Positions 1 through 8,793 of a stretch of 63,997 nt of DNA are shown in pieces. Numbering within the stretch: the stretch's first letter is position 1; each line of letters starts with the position of its first letter. Below the pieces are notes generated by a model. The model saw only the letters and a list, made by a program, of their open reading frames with translations, did not search any database and had not been told where the DNA came from. The position numbers and the translations under genes are program-made. This DNA comes from an uncultured Ruminococcus sp. (GTDB lineage: Bacteria > Bacillota > Clostridia > Oscillospirales > Ruminococcaceae): positions 1 through 63,997 of the forward strand of contig CAMKMD010000018.1 of assembly GCA_946413815.1 (NCBI GenBank), read 5' to 3'.

Positions 1-245
1 CCAAAGGGGCTTCGCCCCTTTGGTCAGGTCAAGGGCTGAAAGCCCTTGTGGGGTGACTCCCCACAGTGTGGGGAGATGTCAGCGAAGCTGACAGAGGGGA
101 CGGGCCGGTTAGGCTGGGGCAAAGCCCCGCATATAGCCGCAAAGCGCCCGGCAAGGGGTGAATTCAAAAACAGTCCGGGGGACTGTTTTTGAAGAGGGGA
201 CGCCCTGCAAGAGAGGGCGTCCCCTAAGTAGATATAGGTTCATTG
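1..245. repeat. Palindrome-rich dispersed repeat at the left edge
   Basis: No gene is visible here. The stretch is a chain of short GC-rich inverted repeats: CCAAAGGGGC/GCCCCTTTGG at 1-23, a GTGGGG/CCCCAC pair near 48-63, GTCAGC/GCTGAC near 78-92, and a GGGGACGCCCT/AGGGCGTCCCC stem near 196-224. Bases 1-33 recur almost exactly at 63966-63997, and the GGGGACG stem has a relative at 28200-28232. This looks like a multicopy REP-type element whose edges lie outside the window. Confidence 0.7.
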
Positions 246-254
246 ACATACTGA

Positions 255-285
255 GGGGGCATCTGTTGCAGATGCCCCCTTTTTC
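255..285. terminator. Strong hairpin with T-run on the plus strand
   Basis: GGGGGCATCT pairs with AGATGCCCCC around a 5-base loop, followed on the plus strand by TTTTT. The T-run suits plus-strand transcription better than the minus-strand gene that ends at 286, so it may belong to the repeat. Confidence 0.5.
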
Positions 286-489
286 TTATCTGATATAGTA
301 CCTGTCATCCTCGGTCTTTCCAAGAGTTCCTCTTCTGACAAGCACTCTCGTTATCCGTCTGAAGCTGCAGGGATTGATCACCCCTGCATCTGCAAAGGTA
401 ATTGCTGTCTCAGGTGATACAGCCTTTGCTGCCTCAAGCTTCTCCAGAATATGCTCACGTCTTATAAGCGGTATCGGCGGAAAGAACAT
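286..489 (-). CDS. Small winged-helix-like protein downstream of flotillin
   Basis: A 67-residue protein of unknown function. The start is set by a strong TAAGGAGGG ribosome site 6 bases upstream of the ATG. Its pattern (a helix near 'ILEKLEAA', a second near 'SFRRITRVLVRRG', then 'DRYYIR') suggests a winged-helix fold, but no catalytic or metal-binding residue is seen. It begins 11 bp after the flotillin stop codon and is probably co-transcribed with it. The winged-helix reading is inference from spacing and charge only. Confidence 0.7.
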   Translation of the reverse strand: MFFPPIPLIRREHILEKLEAAKAVSPETAITFADAGVINPCSFRRITRVLVRRGTLGKTEDDRYYIR

Positions 490-500
490 AAGATCCCTCC

Positions 501-2012
501 TTAGTCCTCCTCTGTGAAGTCTGTGATCTCAACCTCGCCTGCTGTCTCCTCCTCAGGCTCGTAAGCTGCGGGAGCAGCGGGGGCGGGGGCAGGTGCAGAA
601 GGAGCAGCAGCCTTGCCGCCTAAGAAGCCAGCAAGCAGAGCACGGATGTCAACGCCTGTAGCCTCTGTAAGTCCCTCTGTGATCTTTGTGGTGGAATTTA
701 CGATGTCGCCCACCAGCTTGGTGGAATTGCCCTCGCCGTACATTGTGATCTTGTCAACACTGGACAGCGGAGCAGCGGCATTCTTAACTACCTCAGGCAG
801 TGCCTTGAAGTACATTTCAAGTACAGCAGCCTCGCCGTACTTCTTCATAGCCTCGGCCTTTGCGTTGATACCCTCAGCCTCAGCAAGACCCTTTGCACGG
901 ATAGCATCGGCCTCTGCCTTACCTACGGCAGCGATACCCTCAGCCTCCTGCATACGGGCGAACTTGGCAGCCTCAGCCTCAGCCTTCTGAGCCTCAGCCT
1001 CCTGCTCACGCTGGAAACGGTCTGCCTCGGCGTCCTTCTTCAGCTGATAGAGCTTAGCATCAGCCTCCTGCTGTGCACGGTAGCGCTCAGCCTCGGCCTT
1101 CTTCTTAACCTCTGCATCAAGGGTGCGCTCTTTAACCTCGGCTTCTCTTGTCTTGAGCTCGATCTCCTTCTCGGAAGCAGCGATGTTGGCGTTAGCCTTA
1201 GAGATCTCGATAGATCTTCTCTGCTCCTCCTGCTGGATCTGATAAGCAGCATCTGCAATAGCAAGCTGAGTATCGGAATCCTTCTTGAGTTCTGCCTGAC
1301 GGATAGCAAGCTCGTTATTTCTCTGAGCTACCTCTGTCTCAGCGGTAACTCTTGCGTCATTGGCTTCCTTCTTTGCCTGAGCCTTGGCGATCTCTATCTC
1401 CTTCTCAGATTCGGCCCTTGCGATGGCTGCCTTCTTCTGGATAGTGGTGATATTATCGATACCAAGATTCTCGATCAGGTTCTGATCATCTGTGAAGTTC
1501 TGTACGTTGAATGATACTATCTCAAGTCCCATCCTGTTGAGGTCGGGAGCTGCGTTTTCCTGTACCTTCTCAGCGAATGCCTTACGGTCATTAACCATAG
1601 ATACGAGAGTCATCTGTCCGACGATCTCACGCATATTACCCTCAAGCACCTCGCGTGCAACCTTTGAGATATACACGGTGTCCTTGTTGAGGAAGTTCTC
1701 AGCGCCGAGCTTGATAAGTACGGGATCGCTGCTGACCTTGATATTTACGTTTGCGTCAACGTTGATATTGATGTAGTCAGCGGTAGGAACTGCGCTGGAT
1801 GTCTTTACGTCAACGGCGATGAGCTGAAGTTTCAGCTTGTCGACACGCTCAAAGAAGGGGATCCTTACGCTTGCCTTACCGATAATTATCTTGCGTCTGA
1901 GACCGGAAATAATGTAAGCAGTATCCGGGGGAGCCTTGATATAACCAAATGCAAAGATAAGAGTTACCAGCAATGCTGCCACTGCGATGATGATGATTGT
2001 TGTGATATCCAT
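501..2012 (-). CDS. floT: Flotillin-like SPFH-domain membrane protein (FloT/YuaG type)
   Basis: 503 residues, close to the size of Bacillus FloT (YuaG). A single N-terminal hydrophobic segment (residues about 4-25) is followed by an SPFH domain (about 28-200). A long Ala/Glu/Lys-rich coiled coil (about 200-400) has many EAEA-type repeats. The C-terminal flotillin region contains 'VDKITMYGEGN'. The end is low-complexity Pro/Ala then acidic. Flotillins scaffold membrane microdomains and influence fluidity; that role is family knowledge. A near-perfect promoter lies upstream, and the small gene ending at 286 follows in the same direction. Confidence 0.9.
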   Translation of the reverse strand: MDITTIIIIAVAALLVTLIFAFGYIKAPPDTAYIISGLRRKIIIGKASVRIPFFERVDKLKLQLIAVDVKTSSAVPTADYININVDANVNIKVSSDPVLIKLGAENFLNKDTVYISKVAREVLEGNMREIVGQMTLVSMVNDRKAFAEKVQENAAPDLNRMGLEIVSFNVQNFTDDQNLIENLGIDNITTIQKKAAIARAESEKEIEIAKAQAKKEANDARVTAETEVAQRNNELAIRQAELKKDSDTQLAIADAAYQIQQEEQRRSIEISKANANIAASEKEIELKTREAEVKERTLDAEVKKKAEAERYRAQQEADAKLYQLKKDAEADRFQREQEAEAQKAEAEAAKFARMQEAEGIAAVGKAEADAIRAKGLAEAEGINAKAEAMKKYGEAAVLEMYFKALPEVVKNAAAPLSSVDKITMYGEGNSTKLVGDIVNSTTKITEGLTEATGVDIRALLAGFLGGKAAAPSAPAPAPAAPAAYEPEEETAGEVEITDFTEED

Positions 2013-2071
2013 ATAAACCTCCTGTGGTGGTGTTCTGAACCGGAACCCTGTGCTCCGGATCGTATGAATGT

Positions 2072-2100
2072 ATTATATATTATTTCTGAATTTTTGTCAA
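2072..2100 (-). promoter_or_regulatory. Sigma-A-type promoter of the flotillin gene
   Basis: On the minus strand TTGACA (2095-2100) and TATAAT (2072-2077) are separated by exactly 17 bases. The predicted transcript start lies about 50 bases before the flotillin ATG. Confidence 0.85.
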
Positions 2101-2280
2101 TACAGAGAGGTTTATTGTTATATACCAACATATAGAACTGTCAGACATTCTTATATATAGCTCCGGCAATTTTATGCGGTTCATTTGAACCTATACTGCG
2201 TTCGTTAGATTTCTACAGCCTCCCGCAGGCGATTCTTACTATCAGATTTTATATAGCGATATTCCAAAAAAATATAGGAA

Positions 2281-2570
2281 CTGATGCAACACTTTCAACC
2301 GGGTACATTTGAATTCAGAATCAGGAATGCAGAATGCAGAATTATTGTATCGCCTTTGGCGGTCCGCTTCTGCAAATTACCGGTAATTGAATGCAGGGGG
2401 CGATGCCCACATCGCCCCGCCCTCTGTCTGAATCTGCGATAGTAGTGTGGGCGTCCGTATTGCAGAAAGAATGGAATCGTCCATTTGGAAAGACCTGCGG
2501 ACCGCCAAAGGCGGTCCCTACAGATAATCGCCGGAGGCGATACAACTAATTATGAATTATGAATTCAAAA
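2281..2570. repeat. Composite foldback repeat element
   Basis: Most of the 730-bp gap between flotillin and the ECF gene is this element. It is bounded by GAATTCAGAATC-like and AATTATGAATTC-like AT-rich ends. Inside, TTGTATCGCCTTTGGCG (from about 2345) faces CGCCGGAGGCGATACAA (to about 2546), and GCGGACCGCCAAAGGCG (about 2500) can pair with the left arm. A GGGGGCGATG/CATCGCCCC hairpin (about 2397-2418) matches the core of the repeats at 44648 and 46937. The rest of the gap, 2101-2280 and 2571-2640, shows nothing I can name. Confidence 0.65.
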
Positions 2571-2664
2571 GCCGCTGTCGCATGGTCGGATCGGGAAATA
2601 CTTGTGCCGTTATATAGTTAAATATAAAAAATATGTATCATTATTGACCATCTGCCCTCCCGAA

Positions 2665-2680
2665 ACGTGTTATAATTGAA
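2665..2680 (+). promoter_or_regulatory. Extended -10 promoter of the ECF sigma operon
   Basis: TGTTATAAT (-10 at 2671-2676) carries the TG extension. The best -35-like TTGACC at 2644-2649 is 21 bases away, too far for a normal spacer. A GAAAC motif at 2662-2666 could instead be part of a self-recognised ECF promoter; this is not resolved. Confidence 0.5.
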
Positions 2681-2742
2681 CAGAGAAACATCGGATCCGG
2701 TTCCACTGTTCCCGATGTACACGGAATGAAAGGAGCTGAATT

Positions 2743-3210
2743 ATGCTCACAGCAGAACGCATTAATGATGCGGTAGAGGAATACGGCGATATGCTTTACC
2801 GTCTATGCATCGTCATGCTGAGAAATACCGCAGATGCAGAGGATGCGGTACAGGAAACCTTTATAACATATATGGAAAAATCGCCGGCGTTCAATAACAG
2901 CGAGCACGAAAAGGCCTGGCTGCTCAGGGTGGCCTCCAACAAATGCCGCAATACGCTCAGGTACCGGAAGAGACATTTTGCCGAGCCGGCGGAGATCCTC
3001 GATACCATTATTGAACGAAGGCCTGACAACCGAATTCTCGAATCACTTATGGAACTGCCGGAGAAGTTCCGGTCTGTTCTTCACCTGCATTATATCATAG
3101 GATACAAGGTCGATGAGATCGCTGATATAACAGGACTTACAAGCTCCGCCGTAAAGATGCGCCTGCAAAAGGGCAGGAGACTCCTTGCGGAGGAATACAG
3201 AAAGGAGTAA
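2743..3210 (+). CDS. ECF-family RNA polymerase sigma factor
   Basis: 155 residues, typical for an ECF factor. Region 2 is seen around residues 20-75 ('DAEDAVQETF', 'EKAWLLRVASNKCRN'). Region 4 spans about 105-150 with the helix-turn-helix 'VDEIADITGLTSSAVKMRL'. The ATG follows AAAGGAGCTG by a few bases. The next gene starts 3 bp after the stop and encodes a membrane protein placed as its anti-sigma factor, so the pair probably forms an envelope-signal switch. The target promoters are unknown. Confidence 0.9.
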   Translation: MLTAERINDAVEEYGDMLYRLCIVMLRNTADAEDAVQETFITYMEKSPAFNNSEHEKAWLLRVASNKCRNTLRYRKRHFAEPAEILDTIIERRPDNRILESLMELPEKFRSVLHLHYIIGYKVDEIADITGLTSSAVKMRLQKGRRLLAEEYRKE

Positions 3211-3213
3211 GCT

Positions 3214-5298
3214 ATGAAAAACATGGATACTGACAAGCTCAGACAGAGCGCTGAGCAGATACACCTGACAGACGAGCAGAAGGCACGCATCGTTGAGACC
3301 TGCATGAAGCACGCCGGAAAATCCCCGGATACCGGCACTGTTACAGAGGATCGGCACATATTTGAGGTCGAGCGGGTAAAGCCCCGCCCCATACGCCGCA
3401 TAATGGCAGGCATAGCAGCCTGCGCTGTACTTGCAGTCGGCATCGGTGTTTCCGGACATTATATATCACGCAGCGGTCTTCCCGGAGGCGCAACAGAGCC
3501 CGCCACCGAGATGACCGAACCCGCAGAGAACATCGTTCCCTTCGGTGACATCTCCGCATACCGCTTCATGGGCGATGCTTTCAGCAGTGAGGAGGTGCCG
3601 GTGGGCGGCATCGTACTCACAGAAAAGCAGGCAGCAAAACTCAACGAGTTCTTCCGGTCACAGACCTGGAAGATGATTCACAACTACAATACAGGTTACA
3701 AGGGCTGGGATCCGGACTTTGACCGTTCTCTCCTCGGTGCTGTGCCGATGATAGAAGAGTATGAATACTGCTTCCGTTCACAGGACGAGAACAGCTGGTA
3801 CGGTCAGCTGCAATTCAGCAGCGAGGGCTACCTTGAATACCGCCGCCCCGATGCGGCAAACAATTCCGAGATAGTTGAGGTATACCCCATTGATACCATC
3901 GCCTTCAAAAATGCGCTGGATGCAGTGCTTGCGGGCGAGGAGATACCTGTCAGCGCTGACAGTGAGGACATTGACACACTCACTCTTGCACAGGTGCCGG
4001 ATGTTATCGGCATGAGTGTGGAGCTTGCAGAGGATCAGCTCATACAGCGGGGCTTCAGCGTCAGAAGGGCATACGTTGCCGGAGAGGAAAAGGATCATGT
4101 TGTTTCCACTGACAAGAGTGCAGGCAGTAATTATCCAGTCGGCACGGAGGTAATCCTCTATGTAGCAAACGGCACAGAGACCGATGAGGAACACGGCTAT
4201 CCCTTCCCCTCCTTCACAGATTTCAGCTACCTTGAAACTGTATGCTTCTATGACTTCCCCGATGCGGAAAAGAGCGCCGCCCTCGATGAGCTCTTCCGCT
4301 CACTCAGTTGGAGGATTGAGAGCTATAGCCTCTACAGCAGAGAGAACGAATACGAAAACGCCGTAAACTCCGATGTATGGCACGATCCTGCATCATTCAC
4401 CAACGGCGAGGTGCTGACCTACAATTTCAAATGTGAGAACAAGGAGCTCGGCACAACTCTTGTAAGCGTATTCTCCGATAACGGCGGATGTGTTACTGTC
4501 ACCGACAGGAGCGGCGTCCGCGTATACTCCACAGACTTTGACAAGCTCGTCAAGGGCATCGGAGAGATACTCTTCGGCGAAGGCCTGTACGGCGTGGACG
4601 CACCATTCGGCAACTACTCCGGACAGACCATATACGCAACCTACGGTAAATTCTCACAGGAAATTTCAAATTCCGGCTTCGAGACCACAGACCCCGAGGA
4701 TATCAGGATCATTGAGATGATGAAGGAACTTTACTGGGAAACAGCGGATGAAGACTATAACGGAACCGAGGAGCATATCGGATTCGGTGACTTTTGGCTG
4801 GAATATAAAATTGACGGAAAGTGGTACGCCCTTGTGGTGTTTGACAATGACTTTGCATGGTGGTTTTCATTTGATGAATTGCCCCGCGATTCTACCGATA
4901 AGGTCTTCCTGAAAGTCAACTCACAGGCCATGATGAGATACTTCTCCCTCATCACCGATCTGAATCCCTATCCGCCCTTCGGCTCATTCAACAAGATAGG
5001 TTCTGTCACCGTAAACGGCAGCTATGTTCTTGACGATCGGGATAAGCTCGATCAGCTCACACAGCTTTTCTACGGCTTTAACTGGAACGCGACTGAGCCC
5101 CTTGATCTTGACAGCACTGCGGAATATGAATTCACCTATGAGGTAAATGACAGAATGCGCCATGTACTCGTCTTCTCAGACGGCAGAGTGCAGTGGTATG
5201 ATGACAGTCCCGACAGAGTTACAGATTCCGGCTGCATACAGACATACTGCGGGGGATTTACAGATATCTGCGGCGATATTGGTTATATACTCGGATAA
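3214..5298 (+). CDS. Membrane-anchored putative anti-sigma factor with extracytoplasmic PASTA domain
   Basis: 694 residues. Residues 1-62 are cytoplasmic and charged, one membrane span lies at about 63-83, and the remainder is outside. A PASTA domain spans about 260-326 ('VPDVIGMSVELAEDQLIQRG' then a Gly/Pro-rich half ending 'VGTEVILYVANG'). Around it are four modules sharing an L..L(F)F.....W signature: near 'KLNEFFRSQTWKM', 'ALDELFRSLSWRI', 'IIEMMKELYWET' and 'QLTQLFYGFNWNA'. PASTA domains in Ser/Thr kinases bind peptidoglycan fragments or lipid II; use of one here as the sensor for the upstream ECF factor is inference. No zinc-binding ZAS motif was seen, so the anti-sigma role rests on gene order and topology. 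Confidence 0.75.
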   Translation: MKNMDTDKLRQSAEQIHLTDEQKARIVETCMKHAGKSPDTGTVTEDRHIFEVERVKPRPIRRIMAGIAACAVLAVGIGVSGHYISRSGLPGGATEPATEMTEPAENIVPFGDISAYRFMGDAFSSEEVPVGGIVLTEKQAAKLNEFFRSQTWKMIHNYNTGYKGWDPDFDRSLLGAVPMIEEYEYCFRSQDENSWYGQLQFSSEGYLEYRRPDAANNSEIVEVYPIDTIAFKNALDAVLAGEEIPVSADSEDIDTLTLAQVPDVIGMSVELAEDQLIQRGFSVRRAYVAGEEKDHVVSTDKSAGSNYPVGTEVILYVANGTETDEEHGYPFPSFTDFSYLETVCFYDFPDAEKSAALDELFRSLSWRIESYSLYSRENEYENAVNSDVWHDPASFTNGEVLTYNFKCENKELGTTLVSVFSDNGGCVTVTDRSGVRVYSTDFDKLVKGIGEILFGEGLYGVDAPFGNYSGQTIYATYGKFSQEISNSGFETTDPEDIRIIEMMKELYWETADEDYNGTEEHIGFGDFWLEYKIDGKWYALVVFDNDFAWWFSFDELPRDSTDKVFLKVNSQAMMRYFSLITDLNPYPPFGSFNKIGSVTVNGSYVLDDRDKLDQLTQLFYGFNWNATEPLDLDSTAEYEFTYEVNDRMRHVLVFSDGRVQWYDDSPDRVTDSGCIQTYCGGFTDICGDIGYILG

Positions 5299-5541
5299 AC
5301 AAGCCCCCGCTGTAAGGGGATACCATACAGCAGCCTTGTACATCCTATTGAGGGAAACCCTTTTGAAAAAGGGTTTCCCTCAAACTCCTTTCCGAAAACT
5401 TTCAACTAATTTTGCCCCCATAGGTCTGTAGACCTATGGGGGCAAAATTCATTGGAAGTCTTTGGAAGGGGGTACGGGGGAGACCTTTCCTCAGAAAGGT
5501 TTCCCCCGATAGTATACATAAGCTGTTATGTGGCCATCCCC
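5299..5541. repeat. Intergenic triple-hairpin repeat
   Basis: No gene. Three stem-loops lie in tandem: AGGGAAACCC/GGGTTTCCCT (about 5351-5380), TTTTGCCCCCATAGGTC and its complement (about 5410-5448), and GGGGGAGACCTTTC/GAAAGGTTTCCCCC (about 5476-5507). They separate two converging genes and may act as a two-way terminator, but the organisation resembles a dispersed repetitive element. Confidence 0.6.
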
Positions 5542-7899
5542 TTACTGACGGGGGGCTTTTATATTCCAGATATTCTCAGCGTAGTCGGCGATAGTGCGGT
5601 CGGAGCTGAACTTTCCGGCATTGCACATATTGAGCCACTGCTTCCTTGCGAATCCCATGCGGTCATCGCGGTAATCGCTGTTGCTGCGGAGCTTTGCCTC
5701 CACGTAGCTGCGGATATCGCCGAGGAGGTAGTAATGATCCGGCGCGTGCCAGCTTGCGCCGTCCAGCAGAGCCATATAGAGTTCCCGGAAGTCACCGCTG
5801 CCGCCGTCAGAAACTGTGCCGTCGATAAGGGATGTGACTACACGGCGTATCATATCATCCTCTGCGAATACCCTGCGGCTGTCGTACTCGGGTACTATCT
5901 TTTCGAGGTCCTCCACTCTTGCGCCGAAGATATAGTTGTTCTCCTCGCCGGCCTCCTGTACGATCTCGATGTTAGCGCCGTCGTAGGTGCCGAGGGTCAC
6001 TGCGCCGTTGAGCATCAGCTTCATATTGCCGGTGCCCGAGGCTTCAGTTCCGGCAGTGGATATCTGCTCCGATACATCGGCAGCTGCTACCAGCTTCTCG
6101 GCATATGACACATTGTAGTTCTGTACGAATATAACCTTTATAAGGTCCCGGGTATCGGGGTCGGAGGCCACTATCCTGCCCACCTCGTTGATATACCTGA
6201 TTATAGCCTTTGCACGGCGGTATCCGGGGGCGGACTTTGCACCGAAGATGAAGGCTGTGGGCCTGAAGTCCTTTATCGTGCCATCCTTGATACCGTAGTA
6301 GAGCCACAGTATGGAGAAGGCGTTGAGGAGCTGTCTCTTGTACTCATGGAGACGCTTTATCTGTATATCGTATATGAACTCCGGCGAGAGGTCGATACCC
6401 TCCTTTGCCTTTATGAAGCCGGAGAGCTGTGTCTTCTTCTCCTGCTTGATATCGATGAAACGGCGGAGGACGTTCTCGTCATCGGCATACCTTGCAAGCT
6501 CATGCAGCCTGTCAAGGTCTGTTATCCAGCCGTCGTCGCCGAGCAGCTCTGTGATAAGTCCGGAAAGCTCACGGTTGCAGAGCGCCAGCCAGCGTCTCTG
6601 TGTGATGCCGTTCGTTTCATTGCGGAATACCTCCGGACGGAGAGAGTACCAGTCTGCAAGGACGGTATCACGGAGTATCTGAGTGTGTATCTCAGCAACG
6701 CCGTTGATATGGCTCGAACAGCAGCAGGCCATATCTGCCATGTGGATAAGGTCGCCCTTGATTATCTTCATGCGGCCGATCTTGTCCTTAGGCACTCCGG
6801 CGGCATAAAGCTCTGCGATGAGAGCCTCGTTTATCTGTATGATTATGGCGTAGATACGTGGGAGGACTTCCTCCACAAGACCTGTATACCACTTCTCGAG
6901 AGCCTCCTGCATAACGGTGTGGTTGGTGTAGTTGAACACCTTCTTCGCCGTTTCGTATGCACGCTCAAAGCTCCAGCCTTCGTTGTCAACGAGCTGACGG
7001 ATAAGCTCCGGTATGGAGATAACGGGATGGGTATCGTTGAGCTGTACTGTGATATAGTCAGCTATATTATCAAGAGTGCCGAAACGTGCCTTGTGCTTGC
7101 GGAGTATATCCGTAAGGGAGGCGCAGCTGAAGAAGTACTGCTGCTTGAGGCGCAGCTTCTTGCCCTCATCGGTATCGTCATTAGGATAGAGTACACGGGA
7201 GATATCCTCGGCATATATCTTCTCCTTCGAGGCTTCAAGGTATTCCTGTCTGTTGAAGGTATCGAAGTCGAACTCCTTCACAGGCTCTGCCTGCCACAGT
7301 CTCAGCGTGCCGATATTCTTTGTACGGCAGCCGAATACGGGCATATCATAGGGAACGGCCTTTACGGTCTGTCCGCTGTACTCTATCAGGACGGTATCCT
7401 CCTCGCAGCGAACTGACCAGGGATCGCCGTATCTTGTCCAGTCATCGATATCCTCCTTCTGATAACCGTCAACGATGGACTGCTTAAAGAGGCCGTACTT
7501 GTAGCGTATGCCGTAGCCGTCAAGAGGAAGTCCGAGAGTAGCCGCAGAATCGAGGAAGCAGGCAGCAAGACGTCCGAGGCCGCCGTTTCCGAGGGCAGCG
7601 TCCTCTATGACCTCAAGGTCGCTGAGGTCGAGACCGAGCTCCGAGAACACCTCGCTCACCTCGTCATAGATGCCGAGACAGAGCAGGTTGTCGTATACCG
7701 CACGTCCCACAAGGAACTCCATGGAAAGGTATGCGGCACGGCGCTTTGAAAGATGCTCCTGACGAGCATTGTCCCACTGCTCACGGTAAAGCTCCATAAC
7801 GGTATCACCCAGCGCATTGTGGAGCTGCTGCGGTGTGGCTGACTTTATATCCTTAGGCAGCCTGCCTGTGAATTTTTCCATAAACACATTCTTATCCAT
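5542..7899 (-). CDS. glgP: Glycogen/maltodextrin phosphorylase
   Basis: 785 residues, near the usual 800. It releases glucose-1-phosphate from the non-reducing ends of alpha-1,4-glucans using phosphate and pyridoxal phosphate. Family marks include 'SMEFLVGR', 'FLDSAATLGLPLDGYGIRY' near the N-terminus and 'EASGTGNMKLMLNGA', whose lysine (K627) is the expected PLP attachment site. The ATG has a GGGAGG site 6-12 bases upstream. It starts 12 bp after a lipoprotein gene and lies in line with malQ, which supports cytoplasmic breakdown of glycogen or imported maltodextrins. The substrate preference cannot be read from sequence. Confidence 0.96.
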   Translation of the reverse strand: MDKNVFMEKFTGRLPKDIKSATPQQLHNALGDTVMELYREQWDNARQEHLSKRRAAYLSMEFLVGRAVYDNLLCLGIYDEVSEVFSELGLDLSDLEVIEDAALGNGGLGRLAACFLDSAATLGLPLDGYGIRYKYGLFKQSIVDGYQKEDIDDWTRYGDPWSVRCEEDTVLIEYSGQTVKAVPYDMPVFGCRTKNIGTLRLWQAEPVKEFDFDTFNRQEYLEASKEKIYAEDISRVLYPNDDTDEGKKLRLKQQYFFSCASLTDILRKHKARFGTLDNIADYITVQLNDTHPVISIPELIRQLVDNEGWSFERAYETAKKVFNYTNHTVMQEALEKWYTGLVEEVLPRIYAIIIQINEALIAELYAAGVPKDKIGRMKIIKGDLIHMADMACCCSSHINGVAEIHTQILRDTVLADWYSLRPEVFRNETNGITQRRWLALCNRELSGLITELLGDDGWITDLDRLHELARYADDENVLRRFIDIKQEKKTQLSGFIKAKEGIDLSPEFIYDIQIKRLHEYKRQLLNAFSILWLYYGIKDGTIKDFRPTAFIFGAKSAPGYRRAKAIIRYINEVGRIVASDPDTRDLIKVIFVQNYNVSYAEKLVAAADVSEQISTAGTEASGTGNMKLMLNGAVTLGTYDGANIEIVQEAGEENNYIFGARVEDLEKIVPEYDSRRVFAEDDMIRRVVTSLIDGTVSDGGSGDFRELYMALLDGASWHAPDHYYLLGDIRSYVEAKLRSNSDYRDDRMGFARKQWLNMCNAGKFSSDRTIADYAENIWNIKAPRQ

Positions 7900-7911
7900 A
7901 TTATCCTCCCT

Positions 7912-8760
7912 TTACTCATGCGGGGCTCTCAGGTGATCATGGTTGATTTCTATGTCATCATACGTCACATCATCAAGGCTGTCATAATCCTTCTGCGGCA
8001 GATAGTATACCCCGAGATCAATGCTGTAGCTGAGGTCATCAAGCTGTATTCTGTTCATGAATTCATCCGAAATGAGCTCCTCCGGCAGCTCCGTCCCCTC
8101 AGGAAGAAGAATGTTTGCGTACACCCTGTATCCTCCGGCGCAGAAATACGTCAGGAACTGATCATATGTCAAATCAGCCGGGGCCTCCAGCGGCACCGAT
8201 TTCTTATACGGCGTCAGTATCCATAGCTTGCCTGCCTGGGTATAGCTGCGGATATAATCCTTCGTCCTCTCGAAAAACTCGTCCTCGTGAAAGAGATAGG
8301 CATATTCCTCACCTGTGAGATCCTCGCTGTCTTCTGTTCCGTAAGCGGCAAAGTATCTGCCTTCATCATCCATAAGAACATATGTTGCGGGTTTCTTCTC
8401 AGGTATCCCGCCAAAGAATTCCCACGGAAGCTCTCTTGAAACAAAAGTGAAATCCTTGCCGTACTTTGCTCTCAGCTTGTCGAGCGCCGCACGCTCCTCC
8501 GGAGATATTTTTTCTTCATGCCGGGTGTAGAGCTCGTTTTCATATTCTTCCCAGTCGATCGTTGCCTCCTCTGTGGGAGCGGCAGTCGTGATAACGGCAG
8601 TCGTTTCAGCTGTAGTTGTCGTTGTCTCAGTGGTTGTCTCTGTTGTCTCCGCTGCGCTTGCCGGCTCAGTAACTTCCGGTATATCGTTTTCGGACTGTTC
8701 TATAGCACCGCAGCCGGAAAGAATGATCCCGGCCGCTAAAATGATAAATGTCTTTTTCAT
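7912..8760 (-). CDS. Lipoprotein of unknown function, paralogue of the next gene upstream
   Basis: 282 residues. The N-terminus 'MKKTFIILAAGIILSGCG' has a signal peptide and an LSGC lipobox, so Cys16 should be lipidated and the protein surface-exposed. A Thr-rich linker spans about residues 35-65. The globular part shares a scheme with the neighbouring lipoprotein: 'SPEERAALDKLRAKYG', 'GKLWIL', 'ADLTYDQFLTYF', 'YDSLDDVTYDD'. It lies 12 bp before glgP and 33 bp after its paralogue. Maltodextrin-related binding is a guess from context; nothing in the fold was recognised. Confidence 0.85.
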   Translation of the reverse strand: MKKTFIILAAGIILSGCGAIEQSENDIPEVTEPASAAETTETTTETTTTTAETTAVITTAAPTEEATIDWEEYENELYTRHEEKISPEERAALDKLRAKYGKDFTFVSRELPWEFFGGIPEKKPATYVLMDDEGRYFAAYGTEDSEDLTGEEYAYLFHEDEFFERTKDYIRSYTQAGKLWILTPYKKSVPLEAPADLTYDQFLTYFCAGGYRVYANILLPEGTELPEELISDEFMNRIQLDDLSYSIDLGVYYLPQKDYDSLDDVTYDDIEINHDHLRAPHE

Positions 8761-8793
8761 ATGTCGTATCCAATGCTTATCTTTCAGTCCGCC

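Noticed and set aside
2342..2545. A 67-codon minus-strand frame inside the foldback repeat
   Set aside because: It consists of palindromic repeat sequence and has no ribosome site.
6346..7416. A 356-codon open frame on the plus strand inside glgP
   Set aside because: It is antisense to a clearly conserved phosphorylase, has no ribosome site or recognisable domain, and mirrors the codon bias of the real gene.
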